A stretch of DNA of 36,339 bases from Accumulibacter sp. (GCA_017302455.1 JAFLDO010000045.1:1-36339); one strand, 5' to 3'. Positions 25,105-35,718 are shown, counted from the stretch's first letter. The notes: generated from the letters alone by a model not told the origin. Translations and numbers: made by a program.

Positions 25105-27432
25105 ATGGAAATCGAAATAGACGGCAAGATGGCGCACGTGCCTGATGGCAGCACCATCATGGATGCTGCCCAGCAGGTTGGCGCCTATATCCCGCATTTC
25201 TGCTACCACAAGAAGCTCTCGATCGCTGCCAACTGCCGCATGTGTCTGGTACAGGTCGAGAAGGCGCCGAAGCCCCTGCCTGCCTGCGCGACGCCGGTGA
25301 CCAACGGCATGAAGGTATTCACGCACTCCGAACTGGCTGTCAAGGCGCAGCAGGGCGTGATGGAGTTCCTGCTTATCAATCATCCCCTCGACTGTCCGAT
25401 CTGCGATCAGGGTGGTGAGTGTCAGCTGCAGGACCTGGCGGTCGGCTACGGCGGTAGCGCGTCGCGTTTCCAGGAAGGCAAGCGCGTGGTCTTTCACAAG
25501 GACGTCGGCCCGCTCATCTCGATGCAGGAGATGGCGCGTTGCATCCACTGCACGCGTTGCGTCCGCTTCGGTCAGGAAATTGCCGGAGTAATGGAACTCG
25601 GCATGGCCAACCGCAACATGCATTCGGAGATCATGACTTTCGTCGGTCGATCGGTTGACTCCGAGCTTTCCGGCAACATGATCGACCTCTGTCCGGTTGG
25701 TGCCCTTACGTCCAAGCCGTTTCGCTATGCTGCGCGTAGCTGGGAACTGGGGCGGCGCAAGTCGATCAGTCCGCATGACAGCCTCGGTGCCAACCTGACG
25801 GTGCAGGTGAAAAACAACGTGGTCATGCGCGTTCTGCCACGTGAAAACGAAGACGTGAATGAGTGCTGGGTATCGGACAAGGACCGTTTTTCCTACGAAG
25901 CGCTGAGTTCACCGGCGCGGTTGACGAAGCCGATGGTGCGTATTGATGGCTCGCTGCGCGAAGTCGCGTGGAACGTCGCGCTCGACTACGTCACGCATGC
26001 GCTCAAGGATGTTGTCGGCACGAGCGGTGGCGAAGCGCTGGCCGCGCTCGCTTCACCACATGCCACGCTCGAAGAGCTCCATCTGCTGCAGAAACTGATC
26101 CGTTCACTCGGTTCCGGTAACGTCGATTTTCGCCCGCGGCGACGCGACTTCTCGACTGACGGCAGACTTGACGGCGTTCCGTGGCTTGGCCTCAAGTTGT
26201 CGGAAATCAAGGACCTCGATGCGGCGCTGGTGGTGGGCAGCTTCCTGCGCAAGGACCACCCCCTGTTTGCGCAGCGCCTGCGCCAGCTTGCCAAGAAATG
26301 GGGCAAGGTGAGCCTGCTGGCACTTGGTGCCGACGATCCACTGATCAACCTGCACGCCCGGATGAGCGTGTCGCCCGCCCGCTTGCCGCTCGCTCTGGCG
26401 GCTGTGGTCAAGGCCGCGGCCCAATTGAAGGGCGAGGCCGTTGCCGCTGAACTCGCCTCCGTCGAACCTTGCGCGACCAGCCAGGCGATCGCGAGAAGCC
26501 TGCTCGATGGCGAAAGGCGCGCGATATTCCTCGGCAACGCAGCCGAGCAGCATCCGCAGGCGGCGCAACTGCATGCCCTGGCGCTGGAGTTGGCGAGGCT
26601 GACGGGTGCCTCCTGCGGCTTCATCGGCGAGGCTGCCAACAGTGCCGGCGGTTACGTTGCGAAAGCCTTGCCCACCGCACTCAACGCTCATTCCATGTTC
26701 GCGCAGCCACGCCAGGCCTACCTCCTGCTCGGTGTGGAACCGGAACTCGATTGCCATGATCCGCAACTGGCCGTGTCCGCCCTCAAGGGTGCCAGGCTGG
26801 TGGTCGTGCTCACCCCGTTCAAGGACGGAGCGGCCGGCGACTACGCCGATGTTCTGCTGCCGACCGCACCATTCACCGAGACTTCCGGATCCTTTGTCAA
26901 CAGCGAAGGCCGCTTGCAGAGTTTCACGGGTGTCGTCCGCCCTCTCGGCGACGCGCGTCCCGGCTGGAAGGTGCTGCGTGTGCTGGGCAACCTGCTTGAC
27001 CTGCCAGGGTTCGACTACGACTCGAGCGAGCAGGTGCGCGACGAGGTGGCCCCGGGCGGTGAAGGTTTTGTCCAGGGTTTGAACAACGGCCTCCACAGTC
27101 TGGCGGTGTCGCTGCCGGCACCGACCGAGGCTCTGCAGCGTGTTGCCGATGTACCGATCTATGCCGCGGACCCGCTCGCTCGTCGCGCCGCCGCGTTGCA
27201 GAAGACCGCCGATGCCATGCCGCCGACGGCGCGCATGAACACGCAAACTCTGGCGGCAGTTGGCGTCGGCGACGGCGCCGCGGTGCGCGTTCGGCAGGGG
27301 AACGGTGAGGTTGTTCTCGAGGCCAGGCTCGACGACACGGTGCCGGAGGCCTGTGTTCGGGTCGCTGCCGCACATGTTTCGACCGCCGCGCTGGGCGAGA
27401 TGTTCGGCGCGATCAATGTGGAGCGTGCATGA
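25105..27432 (+). CDS. nuoG: NADH-quinone oxidoreductase subunit G
   Basis: This 75-kDa subunit has 775 residues. Its N-terminal [2Fe-2S] N1b ligands are Cys33, Cys44, Cys47 and Cys61. Cluster N5 is bound by His93, Cys97, Cys100 and Cys106, and cluster N4 by Cys146, Cys149, Cys152 and Cys196. The extra CxxCxxxC motif for cluster N7, present in E. coli and Thermus, is absent, as in mitochondrial-type enzymes. The rest is the molybdopterin-oxidoreductase fold without cofactor. The stop overlaps nuoH by four bases. Confidence 0.96.
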   Translation: MEIEIDGKMAHVPDGSTIMDAAQQVGAYIPHFCYHKKLSIAANCRMCLVQVEKAPKPLPACATPVTNGMKVFTHSELAVKAQQGVMEFLLINHPLDCPICDQGGECQLQDLAVGYGGSASRFQEGKRVVFHKDVGPLISMQEMARCIHCTRCVRFGQEIAGVMELGMANRNMHSEIMTFVGRSVDSELSGNMIDLCPVGALTSKPFRYAARSWELGRRKSISPHDSLGANLTVQVKNNVVMRVLPRENEDVNECWVSDKDRFSYEALSSPARLTKPMVRIDGSLREVAWNVALDYVTHALKDVVGTSGGEALAALASPHATLEELHLLQKLIRSLGSGNVDFRPRRRDFSTDGRLDGVPWLGLKLSEIKDLDAALVVGSFLRKDHPLFAQRLRQLAKKWGKVSLLALGADDPLINLHARMSVSPARLPLALAAVVKAAAQLKGEAVAAELASVEPCATSQAIARSLLDGERRAIFLGNAAEQHPQAAQLHALALELARLTGASCGFIGEAANSAGGYVAKALPTALNAHSMFAQPRQAYLLLGVEPELDCHDPQLAVSALKGARLVVVLTPFKDGAAGDYADVLLPTAPFTETSGSFVNSEGRLQSFTGVVRPLGDARPGWKVLRVLGNLLDLPGFDYDSSEQVRDEVAPGGEGFVQGLNNGLHSLAVSLPAPTEALQRVADVPIYAADPLARRAAALQKTADAMPPTARMNTQTLAAVGVGDGAAVRVRQGNGEVVLEARLDDTVPEACVRVAAAHVSTAALGEMFGAINVERA

Positions 27433-28481
27433 TGGTGGATGCGCTGCAAGGACTGCTGCAAGGTCTTTTTGGGTCGCTGTTTCCGCTCGTCTGGACACTG
27501 CTCAAGATTGTTCTGATCATCGCCCCTCTGCTTCTCGCAGTCGCTTACCTGACTTTCTGGGAACGCAAGGTCATCGGCTGGATGCAGGTGCGCATCGGGC
27601 CGAATCGCGTCGGACCGTGGGGACTGATCCAGCCGATTGCCGACGGCGTCAAGCTGCTGCTGAAGGAAGTGGTGATACCTACCGGCGCCAACAAGGGCGT
27701 GTTCCTGATTGCACCGATGTTCGCTTTCGCGCCAGCTCTTGCCGCCTGGGCGGTTATTCCTTTCAACGACACGCTGGTGTTGGCGAATGTAAACGCCAGC
27801 CTGTTGTACATCATGTCGATCACTTCCATTGGCGTCTACGGGATCATTCTTTCGGGTTGGGCGTCGAACTCCAAGTACGCGTTTCTTGGGGGCATGCGTT
27901 CCGCGGCGCAGATGATCTCCTACGAAGTGGCCATGGGCCTTGCCCTGGTGGTGGTTCTGATGGTTTCGAACAGCCTGAACCTCGGCGATATCGTGAAAGC
28001 CCAGGGTGAGGGCTATTTCGCCGACAAGGGCTTCGGGTTCCTGTCCTGGAACTGGTTGCCGCTGTTGCCGATGTTCGTCGTTTATCTGGTGTCGATCGTT
28101 GCCGAGACCAACCGCGCGCCATTCGACATGGCCGAAGGCGAATCCGAGATCGTTGGCTTCCACGTCGAGTATTCGGGAATGGCGTTTGCCGTCTTCTTCC
28201 TTGCCGAATACGCCAACATGATCCTCGTATCGACACTGGCGTCGACCCTCTTCCTGGGCGGCTGGCTATCGCCAGTGGGCTTTCTGCCTGATGGCATCCT
28301 CTGGCTTTTCCTCAAGATCTCCGCTGTCCTGTTCTTCTTCCTCTGGATTCGCGCCACTTTTCCCCGTTATCGCTATGACCAGATCATGCGTCTGGGTTGG
28401 AAAGTGTTCATCCCCTTGTGTCTGATCTGGCTGGTCGTCGTCGGCTGCTGGATGATGTCGCCGCTGAACATCTGGAAGTGA
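27429..28481 (+). CDS. nuoH: NADH-quinone oxidoreductase subunit H
   Basis: This membrane subunit links the quinone site to the proton-pumping arm. The 350 residues contain [20 protein letters not shown] on a conserved cytoplasmic loop, [20 protein letters not shown] with essential acidic residues, and eight or so helices. Two adjacent ATG codons (27429 and 27432) are possible starts; the first overlaps the nuoG stop. Confidence 0.96.
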   Translation: MMVDALQGLLQGLFGSLFPLVWTLLKIVLIIAPLLLAVAYLTFWERKVIGWMQVRIGPNRVGPWGLIQPIADGVKLLLKEVVIPTGANKGVFLIAPMFAFAPALAAWAVIPFNDTLVLANVNASLLYIMSITSIGVYGIILSGWASNSKYAFLGGMRSAAQMISYEVAMGLALVVVLMVSNSLNLGDIVKAQGEGYFADKGFGFLSWNWLPLLPMFVVYLVSIVAETNRAPFDMAEGESEIVGFHVEYSGMAFAVFFLAEYANMILVSTLASTLFLGGWLSPVGFLPDGILWLFLKISAVLFFFLWIRATFPRYRYDQIMRLGWKVFIPLCLIWLVVVGCWMMSPLNIWK

Positions 28482-28491
28482 GAGGCTAGTC

Positions 28492-28980
28492 ATGGGTTCG
28501 ATGAAGGAAGTTTTCAACAGCCTGCTGCTCCGGGAGCTTTTCAAGGGGATGTCGGTGACCGGGCGCTATATGTTTGCCCGCAAGATCACCGTCCAGTACC
28601 CGGAAGAGAAGACCCCGCAGAGCTTCCGTTTCCGCGGTTTGCACGCGCTGCGCCGCTATCCGAACGGCGAGGAACGCTGTATCGCCTGCAAGTTGTGTGA
28701 GGCCGTCTGTCCGGCGATGGCGATCACGATCGAATCGGATCAGCGCGACGATGGTTCGCGCCGCACGACGCGTTACGACATTGACTTGACCAAATGCATC
28801 TTTTGCGGTTTCTGCGAAGAAGCCTGCCCGGTCGATGCGATCGTCGAGACACGGATCTACGAGTACCACGGGGAAACGCGTGGCGACCTCTACTACACCA
28901 AACCGATGCTGCTGGCCAACGGTGATCGCTACGAAGCGCAGATCGCCGAAGACCGCGAGCTCGACGCGAAATACCGCTGA
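28492..28980 (+). CDS. nuoI: NADH-quinone oxidoreductase subunit I
   Basis: This ferredoxin-like subunit carries clusters N6a and N6b. The two motifs are [12 protein letters not shown] (Cys63, 66, 69, 73) and [12 protein letters not shown] (Cys102, 105, 108, 112). The 162 residues and the N-terminal amphipathic helix are typical. It passes electrons from NuoG to NuoB. Confidence 0.97.
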   Translation: MGSMKEVFNSLLLRELFKGMSVTGRYMFARKITVQYPEEKTPQSFRFRGLHALRRYPNGEERCIACKLCEAVCPAMAITIESDQRDDGSRRTTRYDIDLTKCIFCGFCEEACPVDAIVETRIYEYHGETRGDLYYTKPMLLANGDRYEAQIAEDRELDAKYR

Positions 28981-28992
28981 CAGGCCGACACG

Positions 28993-29595
28993 ATGGAATT
29001 CAAGACCTTCGTTTTCTATTTTCTCTCGGCGATCCTGGTTTTTGCCGGGCTGCGCGTGATTACTGCACGCAATCCGGTGCATGCGGCGCTCTTCCTCGTT
29101 TTGGCCTTCTTTACGGCGAGTGGCGTCTGGATTCTGTTGCAGGCCGAGTTTCTCGCCATGGCGCTCGTCCTGGTCTACGTCGGTGCCGTGATGGTGCTCT
29201 TCCTGTTCGTGGTCATGATGCTCGACATCAACCTCGATCGTCTGCGCGAGGGATTCTGGAGCTACCTGCCGCTGGGTTCGATCATTGCCCTGCTGATGGT
29301 CGCCGAGATGGGGCTGGTTCTCGGCGGCAATTACCTTGGCCTGTTCGAGAGCAGCGTCCGGCAGACGGGCGCCGACGAAAGCAACGTCCAGGCGGTCGGT
29401 CGCCTTATGTTTACCGAGTACGTCTATCCCTTCGAGTTGGCGTCGGTCATCCTCCTCGTCGGGATTGTCGCCGCCGTCGCCCTGACTCAGCGTGGCAAGC
29501 GAAAGAACAAGGCTGTCAATCCCTCCCAGCAGGTGTTCGTCAAGGCAGGGGAGCGCGTCCGCGTACTCCAGATGCCTGCCGAGAAGAGAGACTGA
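28993..29595 (+). CDS. nuoJ: NADH-quinone oxidoreductase subunit J
   Basis: This is a membrane subunit of 200 residues with five helices and the conserved VYVGAVMVLFLFVVMML segment, which includes the pi-bulge helix tied to conformational coupling. It has a charged C-terminal tail. It starts twelve bases after nuoI and is followed by an 87-base gap with a GNRA hairpin before nuoK. Confidence 0.96.
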   Translation: MEFKTFVFYFLSAILVFAGLRVITARNPVHAALFLVLAFFTASGVWILLQAEFLAMALVLVYVGAVMVLFLFVVMMLDINLDRLREGFWSYLPLGSIIALLMVAEMGLVLGGNYLGLFESSVRQTGADESNVQAVGRLMFTEYVYPFELASVILLVGIVAAVALTQRGKRKNKAVNPSQQVFVKAGERVRVLQMPAEKRD

Positions 29596-29634
29596 CCGCG
29601 CTTGACGCGATATCTACACCGAGAATAAGACGGA

Positions 29635-29654
29635 GCGGCCGGGCAACCGGCCGC
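29635..29654 (+). other. GNRA-tetraloop hairpin in the nuoJ-nuoK gap
   Basis: GCGGCCGG-GCAA-CCGGCCGC is a perfect eight-base-pair stem with a GCAA loop, a very stable RNA fold. It ends 17 bases before the nuoK ribosome site. Gaps elsewhere in nuo are mostly overlaps or under 25 bases, so this one stands out. Confidence 0.65.
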
Positions 29655-29682
29655 GCCATGCAGAAGGAATCAGGGAGGTACC

Positions 29683-29988
29683 TTGCTTACACTGTCCCAT
29701 TTTTTGATCCTGGGCGCGATCCTTTTCGCGATCAGCGTCGTCGGTATCTTCCTCAACCGCAAGAATCTGATCATCATTCTGATGTCGATCGAGTTGATGC
29801 TGCTGGCGGTGAACATGAACTTCATCGCCTTTTCCCACTACTTGCAGGATCTTGCCGGGCAGGTTTTCGTTTTCTTCATCCTGACCGTCGCGGCTGCCGA
29901 ATCGGCAATCGGGCTGGCGATTCTCGTGGTGCTGTTCCGCAACCTGAAGACCATCCATGTGGATGATCTGGACAGCCTGAAGGGTTGA
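29683..29988 (+). CDS. nuoK: NADH-quinone oxidoreductase subunit K
   Basis: This three-helix membrane subunit of 101 residues has conserved Glu residues in the second and third helices ([24 protein letters not shown]) that belong to the proton path. The start is TTG at 29683: GGGAGG lies five bases upstream and the first residues then match the family. No ATG lies at this place. Confidence 0.95.
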   Translation: MLTLSHFLILGAILFAISVVGIFLNRKNLIIILMSIELMLLAVNMNFIAFSHYLQDLAGQVFVFFILTVAAAESAIGLAILVVLFRNLKTIHVDDLDSLKG

Positions 29989-29990
29989 AC

Positions 29991-32087
29991 ATGGAAATGC
30001 AAAAGCTCTACCTGCTGGTTCCTCTGGCGCCGCTCGTTGGCGCAATCATTGCCGGCCTGTTCTGCCGGGTAATTCCTCGCTGGGTGGCGCACACCGTAAC
30101 CATCGCCGGTGTTGCCATCGCCTGTCTGGCCTCGTTGGTGATCTTCAAGGACGTGATGGCGGGCAACACCTACAATGGACCCGTCTACCAATGGCTGACT
30201 TCGGGCGAGTACCGCTTCGAAGTGGGTTTCCTGATCGATCAACTGACGGTGACCATGATGCTCGTCGTCACCTCGGTCTCCCTGATGGTACACATCTACA
30301 CCATCGGCTACATGCAGGACGATCCCGGCTATAACCGCTTCTTCAGCTACATCTCGTTGTTCACTTTCTCGATGTTGATGCTCGTGATGAGCAACAATTT
30401 CATGCAATTGTTCTTTGGCTGGGAGGCCGTTGGCCTGGTTTCGTATCTCCTGATCGGCTTCTGGTACACGCGGCCGACGGCAATCTTTGCCAATCTCAAG
30501 GCCTTCCTGGTCAACCGCGTCGGTGACTTCGGTTTCATTCTCGGCATCGGTCTCGTTCTTGCCTACTTCGGAACGCTCGACTACGCCGCTGTTTTTGCCC
30601 TCGCACCGGCCGTGGCCGCCGATACCACCATTGCGCTGTTCGGTGAGAACCGCATTGCGCTGATGACCGCCATTTGCATCCTGCTGTTCATCGGTGCCAT
30701 GGGCAAGTCGGCGCAGGTTCCACTGCATGTCTGGCTGCCCGATTCGATGGAAGGCCCGACGCCAATCTCGGCGCTGATCCACGCGGCGACGATGGTGACG
30801 GCCGGCATCTTCATGGTGGCGCGCATGTCTCCACTGTTCGAGCTGTCGGATACCGCGCTGTCCTTCGTCATCGTCATCGGCTCGATCACCGCGCTGTTCA
30901 TGGGCTTCCTCGGCATCATCCAGAACGATATCAAGCGCGTGGTGGCCTATTCCACGCTCTCACAACTCGGTTACATGACGGTCGCGCTGGGCGTCTCCGC
31001 CTACTCTGTGGCGATTTTTCATCTGATGACGCACGCCTTCTTCAAGGCACTGCTGTTCCTCGGCGCGGGTTCGGTGATCATCGGCATGCACCACGATCAG
31101 GATATCCGCAACATGGGCGGTCTGCGCAAGTACATGCCGATCACCTGGATCACTTCCCTGATCGGCTCGCTGGCGCTGATCGGGACGCCGTTCTTCGCCG
31201 GCTTCTACTCAAAGGACTCGATCATCGAGGCGGTGGCGCTGTCGCACCTGCCGGGTGCCGGTTTCGCCTACTTTGCCGTAATGGCCGGCGTCTTCGTGAC
31301 GGCCTTCTATTCATTCCGCATGTATTTCCTGGTCTTCCATGGCGAAGAGCGGTTTGGCAAGGCGGCATCGCATGGCCACGGCGCCGCCCATGGCGCGGCA
31401 GACAGCCATGCCAGCCATGATGATGACCATGCCAAGGCGGGCAGTGATCACGGCGCGCACGCCGACGACGAACCCGATGCGCACCACCATGGTCTCGCGC
31501 CGGGCCAAAAGCCGCACGAAACACCCTGGGTGGTGACTCTGCCGCTGATCATGCTGGCGATTCCATCCGTGATCATCGGCTACATCGGCATCGAGCCAAT
31601 GCTCTTCGGCGACTTCTTCAAGGATGCAATCTTCGTCGACTCCGTCGCGCATCCGGTGATGAAGGAACTCGCCCACCATTTCCACGGGGCTTTCGCCATG
31701 GCGACACACGCCGTGACCACTGCGGTGTTCTGGCTGGCGTTCTTCGGTGTAGCTCTGTCGTGGTTCCTGTACATGAAGCGCCCGGACATCCCGGCAGCGA
31801 TCAAGAGCCGTTTCGGGGGGGTGTACACCCTGCTCGACAACAAGTACTACTTCGACAAGTTCAACGACGTGGTTTTTGCCGGCGGTGCACGGCTGCTTGG
31901 CCGCGGTCTGTGGAAAGGCGGCGACGCCGGTCTGATCGATGGCATCATCGTCAACGGTTCCGTGCATCTGGTCGGCTGGTTCGCGGCCGTGGCTCGGCTC
32001 TTCCAGACCGGTCACATTTACCACTACGCTTTTACGATGATTATCGGCGTGTTTGTCTTGATGACCCTTTGGGTCACGCGCGCCTGA
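29991..32087 (+). CDS. nuoL: NADH-quinone oxidoreductase subunit L
   Basis: This is the largest antiporter-like proton-pumping subunit (698 residues), with a lateral helix near the C-terminus. It has the family motifs GWEAVGLVSYLLIGFW, the pumping-path Lys in the MGKSAQVPLHVWLPD segment and STLSQLGYM. An insertion of about 45 residues very rich in His, Asp and Ala lies at about residues 460-505, in the loop after the helix with AFYSFRMYFLVFHGE. ATG 29991 is preferred to a TTG two codons upstream. It is followed by nuoM after 23 bases. Confidence 0.96.
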   Translation: MEMQKLYLLVPLAPLVGAIIAGLFCRVIPRWVAHTVTIAGVAIACLASLVIFKDVMAGNTYNGPVYQWLTSGEYRFEVGFLIDQLTVTMMLVVTSVSLMVHIYTIGYMQDDPGYNRFFSYISLFTFSMLMLVMSNNFMQLFFGWEAVGLVSYLLIGFWYTRPTAIFANLKAFLVNRVGDFGFILGIGLVLAYFGTLDYAAVFALAPAVAADTTIALFGENRIALMTAICILLFIGAMGKSAQVPLHVWLPDSMEGPTPISALIHAATMVTAGIFMVARMSPLFELSDTALSFVIVIGSITALFMGFLGIIQNDIKRVVAYSTLSQLGYMTVALGVSAYSVAIFHLMTHAFFKALLFLGAGSVIIGMHHDQDIRNMGGLRKYMPITWITSLIGSLALIGTPFFAGFYSKDSIIEAVALSHLPGAGFAYFAVMAGVFVTAFYSFRMYFLVFHGEERFGKAASHGHGAAHGAADSHASHDDDHAKAGSDHGAHADDEPDAHHHGLAPGQKPHETPWVVTLPLIMLAIPSVIIGYIGIEPMLFGDFFKDAIFVDSVAHPVMKELAHHFHGAFAMATHAVTTAVFWLAFFGVALSWFLYMKRPDIPAAIKSRFGGVYTLLDNKYYFDKFNDVVFAGGARLLGRGLWKGGDAGLIDGIIVNGSVHLVGWFAAVARLFQTGHIYHYAFTMIIGVFVLMTLWVTRA

Positions 32088-32110
32088 GCTAGAGAAAGAC
32101 TGGGAACGAT

Positions 32111-33595
32111 ATGTCAGGCACGCCGCTTCTCTCTCTTGCCATCTGGATTCCGATTCTCGCCGGTCTGGTTGTCCTGGCGACCGGATCCGATCGCAATGCA
32201 CCGCTGGCACGAATGCTGTCCCTACTCGGTGCTGTCGCCGGCCTGTTGGTGACGATTCCGCTCTATACCGGTTTTGACATGCTTACCCCGGCGATGCAGT
32301 TCGTCGAGCTGAAGACCTGGATTCCGCGTTTCAATGTCAACTACCATCTCGGTGTTGACGGTATCTCGATGCTGTTCGTGATCCTCAACAGCTTCATAAC
32401 GGTAACGGTCATCCTCGCCGGCTGGCAAGTCATCGACAGCAAGGTGGCACAATACAACGCCGGTTTCCTGATCATGTCCGGTTTGTTGAACGGCATATTT
32501 TCAGCGCTCGACGGCCTGCTGTTTTACGTGTTCTTCGAGGCCTCGCTGATCCCCTTGTACCTGATCATCGGCATCTGGGGTGGCCCGCGACGCGTTTATG
32601 CGGCTTTCAAGTTCTTCCTGTTCACCCTGATGGGTTCGCTGCTTTTCCTGATCGCCCTGCTCTACATGTTCATCCAGTCGGGCGGCAGCTTCTCCATCCT
32701 CGACTGGCATCAGATGCCTCTCGGCAGGACGCCGCAGACCTGGCTGTTCCTCGCCTTCCTGATTGCTTTCGCTGTCAAGGTGCCGATGTGGCCGGTACAT
32801 ACCTGGTTGCCGGACGCGCACGTCGAGGCGCCGACCGGTGGTTCGATCGTCCTGGCGGCGATCGCGCTGAAACTCGGTGCCTACGGCTTTCTGCGCTTCT
32901 CGCTGCCGATTGCGCCGGATGCTTCGCATCAACTCTCTGGCCTGGTGATCGGGTTGTCGCTGATCGCCATCATTTATATCGGCTTCGTGGCGCTGGCACA
33001 GGAGGACATGAAGAAGCTGGTTGCCTACTCGTCGATTGCCCACATGGGCTTTGTTACCCTCGGCTTTTTCATGTTCAGCGCGCTGGGTGTCGAAGGCGCG
33101 CTGGTGCAGATGATTTCGCACGGCTTCGTTTCCGGTGCGATGTTCTTCTCGATTGGCGTGATGTACGACCGGGCGCATTCGCGACAGATCGCCGATTACG
33201 GTGGCGTTGTCAACAGGATGCCGAAGTTTGCGGCGTTCTTCATGCTGTTTGCGATGGCCAATGCCGGACTGCCCGCCACGTCCGGCTTCGTCGGCGAGTT
33301 CATGGTCATCCTGGCTGCCGTCGAATACAATTTCTGGGTGGCCTTCGCCGCCGCCTCGACGATGATCGTCGGTGCCGCCTATACCCTGTGGATGTACAAG
33401 CGTGTGGTGTTCGGAGCGGTGGCCAACCACCATGTCGCCGAACTCACCGACATCAATGGGCGGGAGTTCTTCATTCTCGCCCTGTTTGCCGTTGGCGCAC
33501 TAGGCATGGGTCTCTATCCGCAGCCCTTTACCGAAGTCATGCACAGCTCGGTGAACGAGTTGCTGCGTCACGTCGCCCTCAGCAAGATCCAATAA
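32111..33595 (+). CDS. nuoM: NADH-quinone oxidoreductase subunit M
   Basis: This antiporter-like proton-pumping subunit of 494 residues contains the helix with FYVFFEASLIPLYLIIGIWGG (pumping-path Glu), the KVPMWPVHTWLPDAHVEAP segment with a conserved Lys, and VAYSSIAHMGF. Its length and order in the operon are normal. Confidence 0.96.
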   Translation: MSGTPLLSLAIWIPILAGLVVLATGSDRNAPLARMLSLLGAVAGLLVTIPLYTGFDMLTPAMQFVELKTWIPRFNVNYHLGVDGISMLFVILNSFITVTVILAGWQVIDSKVAQYNAGFLIMSGLLNGIFSALDGLLFYVFFEASLIPLYLIIGIWGGPRRVYAAFKFFLFTLMGSLLFLIALLYMFIQSGGSFSILDWHQMPLGRTPQTWLFLAFLIAFAVKVPMWPVHTWLPDAHVEAPTGGSIVLAAIALKLGAYGFLRFSLPIAPDASHQLSGLVIGLSLIAIIYIGFVALAQEDMKKLVAYSSIAHMGFVTLGFFMFSALGVEGALVQMISHGFVSGAMFFSIGVMYDRAHSRQIADYGGVVNRMPKFAAFFMLFAMANAGLPATSGFVGEFMVILAAVEYNFWVAFAAASTMIVGAAYTLWMYKRVVFGAVANHHVAELTDINGREFFILALFAVGALGMGLYPQPFTEVMHSSVNELLRHVALSKIQ

Positions 33596-33607
33596 TTGGT
33601 AGCCGCT

Positions 33608-35095
33608 ATGACTCTTGCCGACATGCAGTTCCAGACGCCTGATCTCCGCCTCGCGAGTGCGGAGATCTTCATGCTGGTGATGGCTTGCCTGATCCTGATC
33701 CTCGATCTCTTCGTCAAGGACAAGAAGCGGACCTTGACCTTCGTCGCGACGCAGTTGACCCTGGTCGGCGCCGCCGTGGTCACCTTTGCAACGACTTCCG
33801 GCGACATCGGCTATACCTTCAGCAACATGTACGTTGGCGACCTGCTGAGCGACTTGCTGAAGTTGCTGCTGTACCTGACGGTGATCGTGGTGTTGTTCTA
33901 TTCGCGCGGCTACATCCTCGAACGCGAACAGATGGCCCGGGGCGAGTACTACACCCTGGCGCTTTTCGCCACGCTCGGGATGATGGTGATGATTTCGGCG
34001 AATCACTTCCTGACCGTCTACCTGGGTCTGGAACTGCTGTCACTGTCACTCTATGCCATGGTGGCGATGAATCGTGATTCGGTGCCGGCGACCGAAGCGG
34101 CGATGAAGTATTTCGTCCTTGGTGCGCTGGCCTCCGGCCTTCTCCTGTACGGCATGTCGATGATCTACGGCGCGACCGGTACGCTCGAGATCACGGGTGT
34201 CGCCGAGCGTCTGTATGCCGGTCAGGCAGACCGGACCATCCTTGTTTTCGGTTTGGTGTTCCTGGTGTCGGGTATCGCTTTCAAGCTGGGTGTGGTTCCA
34301 TTTCATATGTGGATACCGGATGTCTATCATGGTGCACCGACCGCCGTCACCCTGTTCATTGCCACGGCACCCAAGCTGGCCGCTTTCGCAATCGTCGTCC
34401 GTATGCTGATCAACGGTCTGATCGTGCTCGCGCAGGATTGGCAGTCGATGCTGATCCTGCTTGCGGTGTTGTCGATGGCGATCGGCAACATCGCGGCGAT
34501 CGCCCAGACCAACCTGAAGCGTATGCTCGCTTATTCGGCGATCTCGCACATGGGCTTCATGCTTCTCGGCCTGGTTACCGGAGTCGTCGGCGGGGATGCT
34601 CGTTTCGCGCTCAATTCCTACAGCTCGTCGATGTTCTATGTCATCACTTATGTCCTGACCAGCGCGGGCACCTTCGGGATGATCCTGCTGCTGGCGCGGG
34701 GTGGGCTGGAGTCAGATGAGCTTGATGACCTCAAGGGACTCAACAAGCGTAGCCCCTGGTTCGCCGCGATGATGATGATGATGATGTTCTCGATGGCCGG
34801 CGTACCGTTCTTCGTCGGCTTTTTTGCCAAGTTCTCGGTACTGCAGGCAGTTGTTGCAGCCGGTTATCTGTGGCTGGCCATCGTCGCCGTATTCTTCTCG
34901 TTGATCGGTTGTTTCTACTACCTGCGCGTGGTCAAGCTCATGTACTTCGATCAGCCGGCGTGCAGCACGCCGCTCGAAGCGCCATTGGACATGAAGATTC
35001 TGCTCTCGGCGAACGGCCTGGCCGTGGCGCTGCTTGGTATCTTCCCGCAGGCGCTGATGTCGCTGTGTGCTTTCGCACTGCTGCGTTCCCTCTGA
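33608..35095 (+). CDS. nuoN: NADH-quinone oxidoreductase subunit N
   Basis: This is the third antiporter-like subunit and the last gene of the operon (495 residues). It has [39 protein letters not shown] and [12 protein letters not shown], all typical. A run of six Met residues lies in a membrane helix before [16 protein letters not shown], encoded by six ATG triplets in a row. ATG 33608 was chosen as the first ATG; a TTG four codons upstream directly follows the nuoM stop. A terminator follows the stop by 23 bases. Confidence 0.95.
   Translation: MTLADMQFQTPDLRLASAEIFMLVMACLILILDLFVKDKKRTLTFVATQLTLVGAAVVTFATTSGDIGYTFSNMYVGDLLSDLLKLLLYLTVIVVLFYSRGYILEREQMARGEYYTLALFATLGMMVMISANHFLTVYLGLELLSLSLYAMVAMNRDSVPATEAAMKYFVLGALASGLLLYGMSMIYGATGTLEITGVAERLYAGQADRTILVFGLVFLVSGIAFKLGVVPFHMWIPDVYHGAPTAVTLFIATAPKLAAFAIVVRMLINGLIVLAQDWQSMLILLAVLSMAIGNIAAIAQTNLKRMLAYSAISHMGFMLLGLVTGVVGGDARFALNSYSSSMFYVITYVLTSAGTFGMILLLARGGLESDELDDLKGLNKRSPWFAAMMMMMMFSMAGVPFFVGFFAKFSVLQAVVAAGYLWLAIVAVFFSLIGCFYYLRVVKLMYFDQPACSTPLEAPLDMKILLSANGLAVALLGIFPQALMSLCAFALLRSL
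34769..34786 (+). repeat. (ATG)6 trinucleotide repeat inside nuoN
   Basis: Six uninterrupted ATG triplets in frame encode six methionines in a membrane helix. Gain or loss of a unit would keep the reading frame. Confidence 0.8.
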
Positions 35096-35118
35096 CCACC
35101 CCCCGATTGATCAGGACG

Positions 35119-35147
35119 CGCCCCGCCAGTCGGGGCGTTTCTTCTTT
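35119..35147 (+). terminator. Rho-independent terminator of the nuo operon
   Basis: CGCCCCG-CCAGT-CGGGGCG is followed by TTTCTTCTTT, 23 bases after the nuoN stop. The stem closely resembles the terminator at 15373. Confidence 0.88.
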
Positions 35148-35157
35148 GGAGTTCCCG

Positions 35158-35718
35158 ATGGACGACGCTAACGATCACCTTCGCGAGGAGTCGCTCGAGA
35201 GTACCCAGGTTTTTCGCGGCACGCTGCTTGACGTTCGCTGTGATCGGGTGCGCTTGCCGGATGGTGAGGAACGCCTGCGCGAATACGTGAAACATCAGGG
35301 AGCGGCTGTGGTCATCGCCGTGCTCGACGATGGCCATCTGCTCTTTGTGCGCCAGCATCGCTATCCCTTGCACCGTTCCTTCATCGAACTGCCCGCCGGC
35401 AAGATCGATCCGGGTGAGGAAATCCTCGACACCGCCGCCCGGGAACTGCGGGAAGAAACTGGACACCAAGCGGCTGAGTGGCGCCATCTCGGAACGATGC
35501 ACCCCTGTGTCGGCTACTCGGACGAGCGGATCGAGATCTTCCTCGCTCGCGCCCTGCATCGGGAGTCCGCCCCGCATCCCGACCAGGGCGAGTTCCTCGA
35601 CCTGTTGAGCCTCTCGTTGGATGAAGCGCTGGCGGCGGTCAGGAGCGGCGCCATAACGGACGCGAAGACCGTTACCGGCCTGTTCTGGGCCGAGAAGGTA
35701 GTCCGCACGGGCTGGTGA
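35158..35718 (+). CDS. nudF: Nudix hydrolase, ADP-ribose pyrophosphatase type
   Basis: The 186-residue Nudix enzyme has its Nudix box at residues 81-103: Gly81, Glu87, Arg95-Glu96 and Glu99-Glu100 in RELREETG. Gly-Ala-Ala-Val-Val-Ile-Ala strands, the RQHRYP motif and the Pro-Ala-Gly start of the box place it with ADP-ribose pyrophosphatases, which cut ADP-ribose to AMP and ribose 5-phosphate. GGAG precedes ATG 35158. It lies 11 bases after the nuo terminator, so it depends on its own promoter or read-through. Other nucleoside diphosphate sugars are possible substrates. Confidence 0.88.
   Translation: MDDANDHLREESLESTQVFRGTLLDVRCDRVRLPDGEERLREYVKHQGAAVVIAVLDDGHLLFVRQHRYPLHRSFIELPAGKIDPGEEILDTAARELREETGHQAAEWRHLGTMHPCVGYSDERIEIFLARALHRESAPHPDQGEFLDLLSLSLDEALAAVRSGAITDAKTVTGLFWAEKVVRTGW

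Noticed and set aside
26104-27498. 464-codon minus-strand open frame opposite nuoG
   Set aside because: nuoG continues unbroken through the region with matching length; no motif in the antisense product.
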